Assembly (NCBI GenBank): GCA_932294295.1
Contig: OW028585.1
Coordinates: 372,001 to 436,000, forward strand
DNA from: Alitta virens
Lineage: Eukaryota > Annelida > Polychaeta > Phyllodocida > Nereididae
Direction of reading: 5' to 3'
Length of the DNA stretch: 64,000 nt
How positions within the stretch are numbered: the first letter of the stretch is position 1; each line of letters begins with the position of its first letter. Made by a program: the position numbers and the translations under genes. Below the pieces are notes generated by a model. It was not told the DNA's origin. It worked only from the letters and a program-made list of their open reading frames with translations, and ran no database searches. Below, piece by piece: positions 23,152-33,850 of this stretch.

Positions 23152-24334
23152 TATTATGTGTGAATCTGTTTTTAGCAGAAACTTTCGTCAATACGTCTGT
23201 GTTCTTGGTGACATAGACTTCAGAATAAAATGTAAAACAAATTTATACTAATGACTGACAGTGGCAAAGAATTAAAACGAGTGTAATTCATAAAGTATAT
23301 TTTATAATATTTGAGGTTTTTGTGGTGAATCTCAATGTATTTTTTAACAGTTTAAATGACTAAACATTTGTTATACCTCAAATGCAACTGGTTACTCGTA
23401 AGTGACTGCTGCTTACAGCACTGCTGATGTTAACAATTTATGTTTCTTGCGTAAAATGATGCGTTGACTCGAATACCATATTTTCTTGGTGACAGTCATA
23501 TCTCACATAGAGGCCAGCGTGTGTTACCAAGGAAATATCATTTCTACATTTAAATCTCAAACGCCTTTCTTGTTTAGCTGCCATGGAGGGAAAATGTGAC
23601 ATTGTTATGATGCGTAGTGTTGATTTTATCTTGTACTTGTGTATTAATTGGACATAATGGTGGTGAGTTGGGTTAATTGGCATGGAAGGATTTATTATTG
23701 GCATTTTTGCTGTGGACATAGTTTTTAAAAATCTTTTTAGACTATCAGGGAATGCCATATTTCGAGAATTAAATGGTTGTATAACTTTTATATAAATTAT
23801 CGAAATTATTTTTTTCAAATTTTCTTCAAAATAAAAAGTTCTCCTGAAGATCTGAACATTAGAATGACTTTTGTGTTAATTTATCAGGCAGTTGTGTATT
23901 TATTTTTGCTAATTTTCCGTCAGGCAATTTTATCACTGAAATTGCATAGTAGGTGAGTGGGAAGACTGCTGTGCATCAAGATGTAGGGAAAAAAGTTAAA
24001 ATGTAAAAAAAAAAAAAAAAAAAAAAAAAGAGTTTCCCCTAGGGTTTACTGCATTAATTTATTTAAGTCTGCATGAACATTTTTTTTTTATATGCAATAA
24101 TATGACCACTAGGTGGCGCTCTTTTCCAATATCCATAGATTATTTATTAGAGAGGGCACCACAGTAGAGCTACAGATAATCAGATGCACAAAAGCAGACA
24201 CGGGAAATGTGCAATAAATATTCCTGGCTGCAGTGGGGAAGCTGAATGAGTCAGTTTCCGGGAACGTTTAAACCAGGCCATTTCTGGGAAAATTGCAGCA
24301 GAATTCCAGGCCATAGACATTGTAAATTCACGTA

Positions 24335-24342
24335 TATATAAA
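24335..24342 (+). promoter_or_regulatory. TATA-box candidate for NT5C3 copy B
   Basis: TATATAAA is followed about 30 bp later by 'ctgctgcagtactggatcc', 457 bp upstream of the first coding exon. No other clear core promoter is visible. A short 5'UTR exon would splice to 24799. Confidence 0.35.
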
Positions 24343-24798
24343 CAGGACTTTAGCACTGCTGCAGTACTGGATCCTGTTCAGAGTAACACACTATCTTGAT
24401 CTACGATACTAGTTAATGTTCTATAGAGTATATATATGGGCCATTGTTATGCTGATGGATGGCTATATATATATAGAGGGGGTAGCCAGAATTATAGCTC
24501 ATAGTAACGTGTGGAATGCTGATGCGGATCATGTGACCATTTAATATACAGTCTGTAACAGATTGTATCTTGAGTGAGATTGCAGAAGCTTGTTAAAAGT
24601 GTAGGAAAGACAGAACTGATAAAAAGGTGAAGCTATTCAGTTCATGGCATCTGTCTATGCACTGTAACCATGGTAACAGTAAAGTACAACCTTTGAACAG
24701 AGTGATCCTTTGGTGACACATTATGGAGTGATATATCAGAAATGTCAATATATTTGTATCATGTACTGAAATGTCAATATATTCATTTTAATTTTTAG

Positions 24799-27700
24799 AT
24801 GGAAGAACTGAAGAAAGACACCGTTCGGATGAAGGATCCGGAAAATGTGAAAAATCTCATCTCGCAAATAATTGCTGGAGGGAAAGACCAGTTGCAGGTA
24901 ATTGATAATAATTTTTATGGATTTAGAAAACACCTGTTGAATGTCATAATTATGTACATTTCATGCTATGTGATGATTTTATTTTTGTTTTGATAATCAT
25001 CCAGACTCTTAATTATTAATTATGTTACTTTTTATTACAGGTCATCGCAGATTTCGACAAAACTTTATCCAAATATATGCATGATGGAAGAATAGTTCCT
25101 ACGTGTCATAGTAAGTTCACAACTTTTCTTGCAATTTTAAACTTGTAGCTTCATTAATTATGCGAGTAAATTTTACTTGCTATTTTAATTTAATTGTGAT
25201 GAAATTAAACAAATTGCATAAAAAGTTGGGATGAAGCTCATATGAAGAGTGCCTGGGCTGGTGATCGAACACTTCTGCAGAGCTGGACAATGTGGAATTG
25301 GGGGATGCCTTAACCATTAGGCCACCCAGCTGCTAATCATAATATTTATTGTTATTTTTTATTCAGATGCGTTATTGATAAGCGAGAAAATGCCGCCAAA
25401 ATTTCGAAATGTCGGGAAGGAATTGCTTGCAAAGTACCAGCCGATAGAAGTGGATCCGAAAATGACGATCGAGGAAAAGCTCCCTTACATGATTGAATGG
25501 TATGTTAGTATAATTTGTACAGCAATGGCACTGGTGTGAACTCTGAAGCTCTTTTATGGGCCCCTGTATCATGGTAACCCTCATGCAGAGAGAATATGCC
25601 TTGTATTGCATGCTGTCTTGGCCAGGATGAGTTCATTTCATATGATGATATCATGATTAACATTTAGCATATCATCAATATAGGGCAGTCGAAAATCTGA
25701 CCCTCGATCACACCTCACCGTAGCAAAGGGTTTGACTGATATGAATAGGTCAATCACTATGCCCGTTAAATTGATACGATGTCTCAGGCTTTCCCAGAAA
25801 TATCCAGCCAAGGAATAGCTACATCCAAACTTACTTGTTTTGTACTTTATTGAAACATTTAAAGTCACATTCTTCAGGGTTCCCATGCCAACTGGGAATC
25901 CGGGAAAACCGGGAATTACGTAATGATGCTTTCCCGGTCGGGAAAAGCCTTGATATAGCAGGGGAAAACGGTCCTTGCAATTTCCGTCAGGAGCGCTGAT
26001 GTTTCTCATAACCGATTCGCCGCTCCCCTGAAATCAGGGAGGGAAATGCTTCCGCGCGTCGTCTGCACACAAAGTAGTGCGATAACTACGCTTTATTTCT
26101 TTCTTCCAAGAAGCCACTTGCTGTGAAACTGGTTCAGACGATTTCTTTTGACTTAAACTCCACTAACGTTATGAAATTGAACAACTTTACCGTGGAATTC
26201 CACCAACTGCAGAAGGTACTATTTTCGTAAATGGCACTAAACAAGCGTTGTAACGGCGTTACGACGCTTATTCAACGATCAATTTTTTACGTTATCCCTT
26301 GATGCTTTGCGTGAGTTATCAGAAAGACCGGTGCTACGCACTGGACAAGCGCCGTCTTTCGGCAGAAATTGCTAGTGGCGTTTTTTTTCGAAAGGTGGTG
26401 CTACGATCCGGTGCAAAGCACCGGCCTTTCTCATAACGGATTTGCCGCTCCCCCAGAATCGGGGAGGGAAATGTCTACGCGCGTTGTCTGCACACAAAGT
26501 AGTGCGATTCCTACACACATTTTCTTTATTGCAAGCAGCCACTCACTGGAAAACTGGTGCAGATGTTTTCTCTTCCCCCAAACTATATCAACGTGACAAA
26601 TTTCACAGTTTGAGATGAGAATTCTACCAGCTGCATGACGTACTATTTTCGTAAATGGCACTGAACAAGCATGTTAACGGCGTTGGGACGGCGTTGGGAC
26701 GGCGTTGGGACGCTTATTCAACGATCCATTTTTTACGTTATCCCTTGATGCTTTGCGTGAGTTCTCAGAAAGATCGGTGCTACACACCGGACAAGCGCCG
26801 TCTTTCGGCAGAAATTGCTCTAGTGGCAGTTTGGCAAACCATCTTCAAAAGGCTGCTTCACTCCTAATATCAGTTCCGATTTTCGTCAAATAAAGATTGA
26901 ATTATTCAGAAACAAGTATTGAAATTATATTTCAAATAAGGTTTTTTATACACCTTAAAAATTGGGGTTGGCAGCCTGGAAAAACCTGGAAAAACTGGAA
27001 AAACCTGGAAAAAGCCTTGAATTTGAATTGGAGAAATGAGTGGGAACCCTCTTGACAGTACACAGCATCAAAGTACTGGTAAAATCCGTAAGGCAAGATT
27101 TGGGCAGCATGGCGGGGCCACTGTGTGATTGGCTGTTGCTGCTGCACGATATTTTGCGAGATGTAAACAACAAGCACATGGCTAGTTTGTTGCTCACCAC
27201 AGCAATGTATAGGAGCTTCTAGGGTTAAAGGGTAGTTCACTGGAGCACTCCAAAGAAGAATGAAGTTATTGTTCTCTTTCTATCCATCCTCATGAAATTC
27301 AGAGAAAACTAACATGTGCTTCTAAATCACGTACACATTCGTGGCCAAGCTGTTTGTAAACAACTTGGCTCTGCCTGGCTGTGTGGTCACGTGACCTCGT
27401 GACAGTCCAGCCAAGTTTCTAATTATTTCGGTTTACACCAAAATCACTACGGCCGATTTTAAGACTAAAAAACTCATTTTAAACAAATGGATGGACACAT
27501 AGCAATGGACATCCTTCACTATCATTCAGGGGTAAATTGAAAGAAACTTGCAATTTGACCTAGATGTGAGACTTCGTATCACTTTAAATTGAACTAAGCG
27601 GCAAACAAAATAGTTCTTTAAAAGTTTGTTTGGTTCGACGTTGCATCATTTTGTTAAATAATGGGGATTGCCAATTTGAATTCTTATGATTAATATAAAC

Positions 27701-30204
27701 CTTTCTACATAGTCAAATAGCTTGCTCCCTCCAAAAAAAATTATAATAAAATTATTCAGTATGTCTCACCCCAGTGAATGCTTGATTGTAAATTGTTATA
27801 TATGCAATACAATCTAAAAGTCTTTTTTCATTCAGTCATGCATATGTTGTTATTATATATATATATTTTTTTTAAGTAGACAATTTATGTTTATTTTTTA
27901 TTTTTTAGTGAAATTTAATGGAAGCGGTAGCATCCCTCACACTGTCTGAGAGGTCTGTGCATGCAGGCATTCCTCTTCCATCTATGGGGGCCACTTGATT
28001 ACGACAAAGTCTTGTCCTAAAGTGGTCCCCAGTCCTTTCAAATATTCATCCATTACTTTTTTTTTGTTTATACAAAATGTTAATAACTTGTATACAGGAA
28101 AGGACAAATAAAGGGATTCTGGGATTCTTCCTCCCCCGAATTCACCAAGACCCGGCGTAGACCCTGATCGAGGGTCTTGGTTCAAGACTGAATATGGGGG
28201 GATATATTAAATGTCAAATTTGATTTTTTTACTGTCGTATCAGTTTGAAATTTCTAATCCATCAAAGCGAATGATTTCAAATTGTTTTTTTTTAAGGTGG
28301 ACTCAGGCCCATAAGGTCTTGATAGATTGTAACATGAGTCGAGTTTTTCTCTTGGAACTGGTGGAAGATGCCAACATCTTATTAAGGTTGGTAAATAACA
28401 TTGAGGAATAGGTTTCGTGTTATTCATTGCATATCATTGGTTAGATTCTGGGAGATATAATGATGATGTGATAAAGCTGATATATGAGCCTGTTTAGAGA
28501 TATGACACATTTCACTTTTACTTTGCAGAGATGGGAGCAAATGGATGTTTGAAGCACTACACGAAGCGGACGTGCCTTTGTTGATCTTCTCAGCCGGATT
28601 GGGAGACATCATAAAATTGACGCTCACCAAACTCGACTGTCCTCTCTATGACAACATGAAGGTCGTGTCAAACTACATGACCTTCGATGAACAGGTTGGT
28701 CTGAACATTGCGTTTTTTTTTAACAGTGATGGCATTTGCGTTAGCTCTTAAGCCACTGCTGGTAGCCTTTGTGGCTTGTATTAATTGTGTGTACCACATA
28801 CTGACAGATGGTAAAACCCCAAAACGTTTTACCATTTTTTTGCACCATTTATTTTCATTTAATGACATGACTGAATATATTCACTTTATCTGTTTTTATC
28901 TATTCTCCTTTTTTTCAATTGTGCAATATTTATTGAAATTTGTTTTTGTTGTCATCATTTTTGTTTAATCAGATAAATAATTGTTTGCAGTGGGAACATT
29001 GTAGCTAGAGAAATATCTTTTTCTCCAACTGCTCAATTAGTTTTAGTTCAAATGGAGTAATATGTCATGAGGTGCCAAGCAAGCTCGTACACAAACTGTC
29101 AAAGGTTCATACATTCAAATCCCTGTGAAAGTGAGATACCTCCCCATTTGAACTAATTCAGCAGTTGGAGCAAAATATTTCTCTCTAGCTACAAAGGTTT
29201 CACACAGTGTCTGTTGATTAATGCAGGACAAATTAGTGGGATTTCAAGAAGATCTGATCCATGTTTTCAACAAGAACGAAAGCTCCATCCATGACTCGGA
29301 TTATTTCACGAAACTGAAAGGTCGTGAAAATATCATCCTGCTTGGAGACTCCATGGGCGACCTGAGAATGGCCGAAGGAGCCAACGCCAAAATCTTACTC
29401 AAGATCGGTTTCCTCAATGAGAAGGTACAGTTTTTTAAAAATTGAATTTTAATGACATTAGGATGTCTTACACCATATGTAATAATATCAAAGATATTAT
29501 AGTGTGGACCCCAAACCTTATCATCACATCATTACGTCTGCCTCTGGCAGTTGGTCATATAAGCTGAAAAAGCTTCAGAACCAGTAGCATTGAGACATTG
29601 AAACATTGAAACAAACAAAAGTTGGACCTTCATCTGTAAGACTTAAATGGTGAGGTGGTCTTAATAGTGAAGATGATCTTAGTAGTGAGTTGGTCTTAAT
29701 AGTGAGGTGGTCCTAATAGTGAAGATGACCTTAGTAGTGAAGATGATCTTAGTAGTGAGGTGGTCTTAATAGTGAGGTGGTCCTAATAGTGAAGATGATC
29801 TTAGTAGTGAAGATGATCTTAGTAGTGAGGTGGTCTTAATAGTGAGGTGGTCCTAATAGTGAAGATGATCTTAGTAGTGAAGATGATCTTAGTAGTGAGG
29901 TGGTCTTAATAGTGAGGTGGTCCTAATAGTGAAGATGATCTTAGTAGTGAAGATGATAATTAACTTATTATTTATTTCATTGTTTATTCATTATAATACA
30001 TCTAGATGATACAATCCAAGGAGCCCAATCTGATAAAACACAACCAAGTAATTTTTTAATTTAATCTCAATTATCTTCTTAATATTTTTATTTCAGATTG
30101 AGGAACGCTTGTCAGCCTACATGGACGCGTTTGACATCGTTTTAGTTTCAGACGAGACGTTGCAGATTCCTAATGCCTTGATGAAGAGGGTACTGAAGAT
30201 GTGA
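24799..30204 (+). CDS. NT5C3: Cytosolic pyrimidine 5'-nucleotidase III-like, copy B
   Basis: Exons: 24799-24897, 25041-25110, 25367-25499, 28297-28386, 28529-28694, 29227-29424, 30097-30204 (864 nt, 287 residues, TGA). Same seven-exon structure and intron phases as copy A. Exon 3 is two codons longer. HAD motifs are intact: DFDKTLSK (D37, D39), IFSAGLGD (S152), HVFNK (K202), LLGDSMGD (D227, D231). It is therefore probably a second active enzyme, not a pseudogene. The acceptor of exon 4 is 'ttttttttaag', a less usual AAG. Exons 1, 5, 6 and 7 are much closer to copy A than exons 3 and 4 are. As in copy A, the ATG directly follows the acceptor. Confidence 0.95.
25252..25335 (-). mobile_element. 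tRNA-derived SINE head
   Basis: On the minus strand, 'tggcctaatggttaaggc' fits RNA polymerase III box A and 'gttcgatcacc' fits box B, about 40 bp apart. The cloverleaf is incomplete, so this is a SINE head and not a tRNA gene. Intron 2 of copy B. Confidence 0.65.
25875..27051. mobile_element. DNA transposon with 'AGGGTTCCCA' ends and a 400-bp internal duplication
   Basis: It begins 'cagggttcccatgccaactg' followed by 'gggaaaaccggg', and ends 'cctggaaaaagccttgaat...tgggaaccct'. This end style is common in non-autonomous hAT elements. 26003-26393 and 26427-26827 are two diverged direct copies, sharing 'cacaaagtagtgcgat', 'tactattttcgtaaatggca' and 'tacgttatcccttgatgctt'. I found no clear target duplication. 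Intron 3 of NT5C3 copy B. Confidence 0.75.
27052..28296. other. Remainder of copy B intron 3
   Basis: AT-rich and repeat-like DNA, including a partial copy of repeat R near 27590 ('ggcaaacaaaatagttcttt') and a G-rich stretch near 28150. No coding exon fits here in frame. Confidence 0.5.
28997..29200. mobile_element. Inverted-repeat MITE
   Basis: The left arm 'tagctagagaaatat', 'ctccaactgctcaattagt', 'agttcaaatgg' is complemented by 'ccatttgaactaattcagca', 'gttggag' and 'atatttctctctagcta'. It lies in intron 5 of copy B and ends about 25 bp before the acceptor of exon 6. Confidence 0.8.
29508..29620 (+). mobile_element. SINE family A fragment (copy 2)
   Basis: 'cttatcatcacatcattacg', 'tctgcctctggc', 'aagctg' and '..cagtagcattgagacattga' match the 3' half of the copy at 4556-4820. 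It leads directly into a minisatellite. Confidence 0.7.
29640..29958. repeat. Minisatellite of 17-bp-like subunits
   Basis: 'cttaatagtgaggtggt' and 'cttagtagtgaagatgat' are arranged in a higher-order unit of about 85 bp repeated nearly perfectly. The complement of the subunit ('actattaagaccacctc') also occurs at 61940-62350. Confidence 0.93.
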
Positions 30205-30297
30205 GGGCTTACGATCTGTCTTCAATACTCAGTCGCTATATGCCATGAAGAACCCACCACTTCTGGCATCCAACTTACCATCCATTGGTCTAGAAAC

Positions 30298-30470
30298 AAG
30301 TATGGAGATAAGCGATTCGAAACCTGGGCCTCAAATCAATGGAACTCTCTGCTCCGACATATCCAAGAAGCCCCATCAAGAAAGCGCTAAAGACACTGTT
30401 GTTTGGACAATACTAGTCATTATTATTGCTGATTTTATTAATACTCTTTGTTTTTAAGCTAGTCTTATCT
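30298..30470 (+). pseudogene. LINE 3'-end fossil (reverse transcriptase C-terminus)
   Basis: Plus-strand frame reads KYGDKRFETWASNQWNSLLR then HIQEAPS. After a small frame break it reads ALKTLLFGQY-stop. This is the standard C-terminal tail of Jockey/CR1-type LINE polymerases. It sits about 95 bp after the stop of NT5C3 copy B, so it may be part of that gene's 3'UTR. Confidence 0.8.
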
Positions 30471-30999
30471 ATCTTTTACATTTTTCACTTTTATCAATGC
30501 AAATTGTGGCATGGAAATTAATGGTAAATATAGGAAAATACAACTGATGATGTTGTCAAAACTAAGAGGCTTTTGTTGGCCAAATTGTCAGAGCTAAATC
30601 TTTCCATTATATACTGATATAGTGATATAGTCATCTGAAACCACCGTTTTGATAGATGCCAGTGGCATCATTTATAAATCATTAAGCAGTTTGTTGTAAT
30701 GAGATTGAACTATATCAATTTTTTAACATTAGACTAATCATCCGATATTGTGATATTTATAATGAATACCCTCGAATGATTTTATTTTTACAAATACTTC
30801 TTGGATTTTTATATTCATTAGATTTATATATTTTTGCACTTGTTGTGTTGTTAAGCTTTTATTCTTATGAGCAAAAGCGATATTGTTGTGTGATATTATA
30901 CAATTTTGCAGTTTTGCTTCAATAAATTGTCTGCCGTACAGATCTGAAACATGAGTAAAACCTTGTTTTCCTCTTTTTTTATCCAGTTCATCTGGGTTT

Positions 31000-31956
31000 T
31001 TAAAACTTTTTATCTGGTGTTCTGCCATGTAACTTTATGGCAGAAACTGCAAAGAAAGTGTCATTCGTTTTAGTTTTCTGAGTCCTTCTTGGAGATATTT
31101 TTCTGTCTGGATTATAGAAGTTAGCAAAAGTCTTATTAGATGTGTTCAAATGAGGATGCTTTTCGTAAAGATAATCTCGTAATCCTTTGTAACACAATTC
31201 AGGTATTTCTACATTGGACTGAAAACGTTGAAGCGTGGGTCTCTCTGAAATTGAGGTCTCATTGGCGTTACTCCTAGCCGAATGAGAGTAATTGTATCTA
31301 ATGCCATCTACGTGCAGTTCTGTGTTTCCAACAGATGGTGTTGCACTGAGACTGGTCGCTCTGTTGCGTTTTTGACGCTGATATTTTCTCGGAGTGGGCT
31401 GGACGGGGTTGTCTGTCAGAATAATTCCCTTTAAGGGACTGAGGCGGTCTTGCAATTCTACATTTTCTGCCTGGAAAAAAAATCATCCAGCTGAAAGCTC
31501 TTTGGTTTAGATCAGGAGGCATTTATTGACTGCAAGGAATTGAAATTTATCATGTGATAGCACCACCTCATTTAATTGACAATTATTAGTCTGATTATGT
31601 AACAAAAATAATATAAACAATTATACTTCAGGATTTGAATCTTGGGCAATGGGTCAAAAATGCTCAGACTACACCTTAACCACTTGACTACCTAGCTGCA
31701 ATTGTCAGTGAACAGCTAAGTGAAAACCAAAAAGGGTATACTCTCACCTGAATTTCGTCATCATTACTGAAGCTGATCTTATCCACTGATCTGTTTGAAA
31801 CCTTTTCCTTGACTGGTGCAAATAAGTGACCTTGACCTTTAGTGATTAAGATGACCTTGAGGTCAGGACTTTCGCGCTCAGGATGAGGCCCTGTGCTGCG
31901 GGGAATGCTCGTCCATCCTGTTGCCCGTGGAGTGTTTTTCATTCTTAATTGTGACC
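31000..31956 (-). CDS. Unrecognised small protein, two coding exons
   Basis: Minus-strand exons 31956 (or ATG at 31942) to 31748 and 31470 to 31000. The donor is cag|gtgag and the acceptor is a T-run followed by ccag. Phase is 0 at the join, giving 221 residues with stop TAA. The junction makes a short heptad-like stretch, DDEIQAENVELQDRLSPLKG, which would be broken if the exons were not joined, so the model is credible. The rest is basic and Ser/Thr/Asn-rich, with no membrane segment or signal peptide. The frame stays open upstream of the ATG and a possible acceptor lies at 31957-31958, so a further 5' exon is likely. Polyadenylation may use AATAAA (minus) near 30783. It diverges from CFAP65, 1.1 kb away. 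I do not recognise the family. A role in cilia would only be guessed from position. Confidence 0.62.
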
Positions 31957-32562
31957 CTGAATGTATTAATGATGATGAGGCTTAATTCTATACAGACAAA
32001 AATCAATTTTAGAAGATGTTTGATACCTAGAACTACTCTTTTTTTCAATCCCTTGTTGAATTTCGTACAAGTTGTTATGTTTGGCAGTTTGGCAGTGTTT
32101 TGTGAATCCATGCAGTTGTTAAAGGTTTATAATGTCTAATGTGGAAGTAGATTTAGATCAGTGCATGTTGACGTCAGTGAAACATGACTGATATCTTGCT
32201 ACTTCTCCAGGCCGACTGGATAATGATCATTTAGTCGAGTAAAAATAAGAGCATTAAATCCTAAGTGTATCTCGTAAGAAAATTCTGTAACTGTGTTAGC
32301 TATTCCTAACCATTGTATTAATGTGAGAGTTAATGTTAAATTTGTGCCAGTTATATGCAGTCAAGCATAACAGTATTGGATTAATGATCTCTTGGTATTG
32401 GTAATCAATTATTTTGTCTAGTGAATAACCTATTGATATTGATCGCAAAATCCGAGAGACTTCGTGTCGTTAAGTTTTGTTATGGAAAAACCTCATTGTT
32501 AACTGGGCATGTTGTCTTAGTTATACAAAATAGACCTAGCTAACAGAATGTATTTTAGTACG

Positions 32563-32763
32563 TACACTCGGCGACAGTGGATTTCGCCACGACACTTGAG
32601 ATTCGCCACCCCCATAAAACACATTTTAGATGGCTGCCGCAATTACAACACTGGTAATGATTTACAATTAGTTTGCAAATCAAGACCTTGCAATGTATAC
32701 ACTCATGTTTAAGGGGGGTGGCGAATCTCAGTGTCGTGGCGAAATCCACTGTCGTCGAGTGTA
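32563..32763. mobile_element. TA-flanked MITE with 50-bp inverted repeats (Tc1/mariner-like)
   Basis: The left end 'tacactcggcgacagtggat' continues 'ttcgccacgacacttgagattcg'. The right end is its complement, ending 'ccactgtcgtcgagtgta'. A TA at each end fits a TA target site. It is 201 bp with no coding and lies between the divergent small gene and CFAP65. Confidence 0.85.
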
Positions 32764-33104
32764 CTTCGAATCTAACTGATAAATAATGAGAATTAATATA
32801 TAATGTGCCTTTTTGTTTTGGCTACGGTTCAGCTCGGAGTAAATTAAAAATAAAGATACTGTAAATGGATGTATGAATTATTATTAGCAGCCTAATAATC
32901 TAAAATTAGTTCAGTGTGACGTCTAGATATATATTCGTATATATTTGCATAATACATATATTTGTTTCTCTTTCTTATTTTTTGTCTTTCAAATAACTCA
33001 TGTAGTAATAACTGAGATAATTAGTTTTTTATTTATTTATTAGCTTTTATACTTTGAGTGATCGAGCAGTAAGAGTGATCAAGCAGTTTGGGTGGCAGGT
33101 GCGC

Positions 33105-33119
33105 GTTTCCCTTGGCAAC
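33105..33119 (+). promoter_or_regulatory. RFX X-box in the CFAP65 promoter
   Basis: GTTTCC-CTT-GGCAAC: the right half-site is a perfect RGYAAC and the left differs from GTNRCC at one base, with a 3-bp spacer. It is followed at once by GGCGCCATGTTG, which resembles a YY1 site. X-boxes bound by RFX factors mark promoters of ciliary genes, which fits CFAP65 downstream. It is about 745 bp before the ATG but right at the inferred first exon. Confidence 0.7.
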
Positions 33120-33124
33120 GGCGC

Positions 33125-33226
33125 CATGTTGTAAACATCATGGCTGCGCTGGAAGGAACTTCAGTGGATCCTGTCATTAATTGACGAATATTAGAAAAAA
33201 TAAGAGCTCCAGTTGTTCAAAATCAG
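33125..33226 (+). other. CFAP65: Non-coding first exon of CFAP65 with short uORFs
   Basis: Inferred 5'UTR exon ending at 'aaaatcag|gttaga' (33226) and spliced to 33845. It contains ATG-TTG-TAA at 33125 and a 14-codon uORF (33140-33184), both closed before the main ATG. The transcription start is not determined. Confidence 0.5.
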
Positions 33227-33850
33227 GTTAGATAGTTTGGTTATTTATAAGGAAAGTTCAAGTCATCAATTCAGTAGCTGTCACAGCGGTTATGCGGATA
33301 AATAGCCTGTATTTGTAGATAAAAGTCCGATTTGTCATTTTGTGAACGGCCAGTGCCACAGTGCCACTGCTACGTTTGTGTATGAATTATTGCAGAAATG
33401 GAAGGAACGGATTCGATTACACAAAAGGCATTCGATTATTCGTTGCATTGATTCATATTCAAGTTAACTTTATTTCTTCTTTTTTGGCATTTGCAATGAT
33501 TTGATTACATTTTGTTTATTTAATTATTTAGATGAACTCTATACTATGTAGTGTAGTCTATGGTAACTATGTTTTAACCATAGCTGTAAATCTATGGGTT
33601 AACTTACTTTAAGAAATATTAGCCCTGGCCCCAGTACATGTATTGTATAAAGAAAGCATTATAAATCCACTTGAAGACTCCAGTTATGACCCAGTTTGTG
33701 ACTTTCTGATCCTGGTCTGTTTTTCAAAAAAATACATTTGTGCCTGTATTTGTATTGGATGTATTTTTATGGTGCATTAGATTTACAATAAAATACAAGA
33801 GTCAATTAAAATATATGTGAAGTAATATCTTTGATTCTGCACAGGTCAAT

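Larger units (their letters stand above)
22500..24798. other. Intergenic between NT5C3 copies
   Basis: It holds the 3'UTR of copy A (possible AATAAA at about 22726), a MITE at 22919-23151, a poly-A run at 24009-24029 and the probable promoter of copy B near 24.3 kb. A 126-codon minus-strand open frame at 23438-23818 shows no family features or splice context. Confidence 0.5.

Noticed and set aside
23438..23818. 126-codon minus-strand open frame
   Set aside because: No recognisable domain, no supporting splice sites or promoter, composition like the surrounding AT-rich DNA.
29640..29958. CRISPR-like regular repeat
   Set aside because: Units are contiguous with no unique spacers, in an intron of an animal gene. 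It is a minisatellite.
24799..30204. NT5C3 copy B as a pseudogene
   Set aside because: All seven exons, splice sites and catalytic residues are intact and the total frame is open.
30738..31028. 96-codon minus-strand open frame overlapping the end of the small unknown gene
   Set aside because: It is in another frame, lies in the probable 3'UTR and has no start context. It would need a frameshift to extend the gene.
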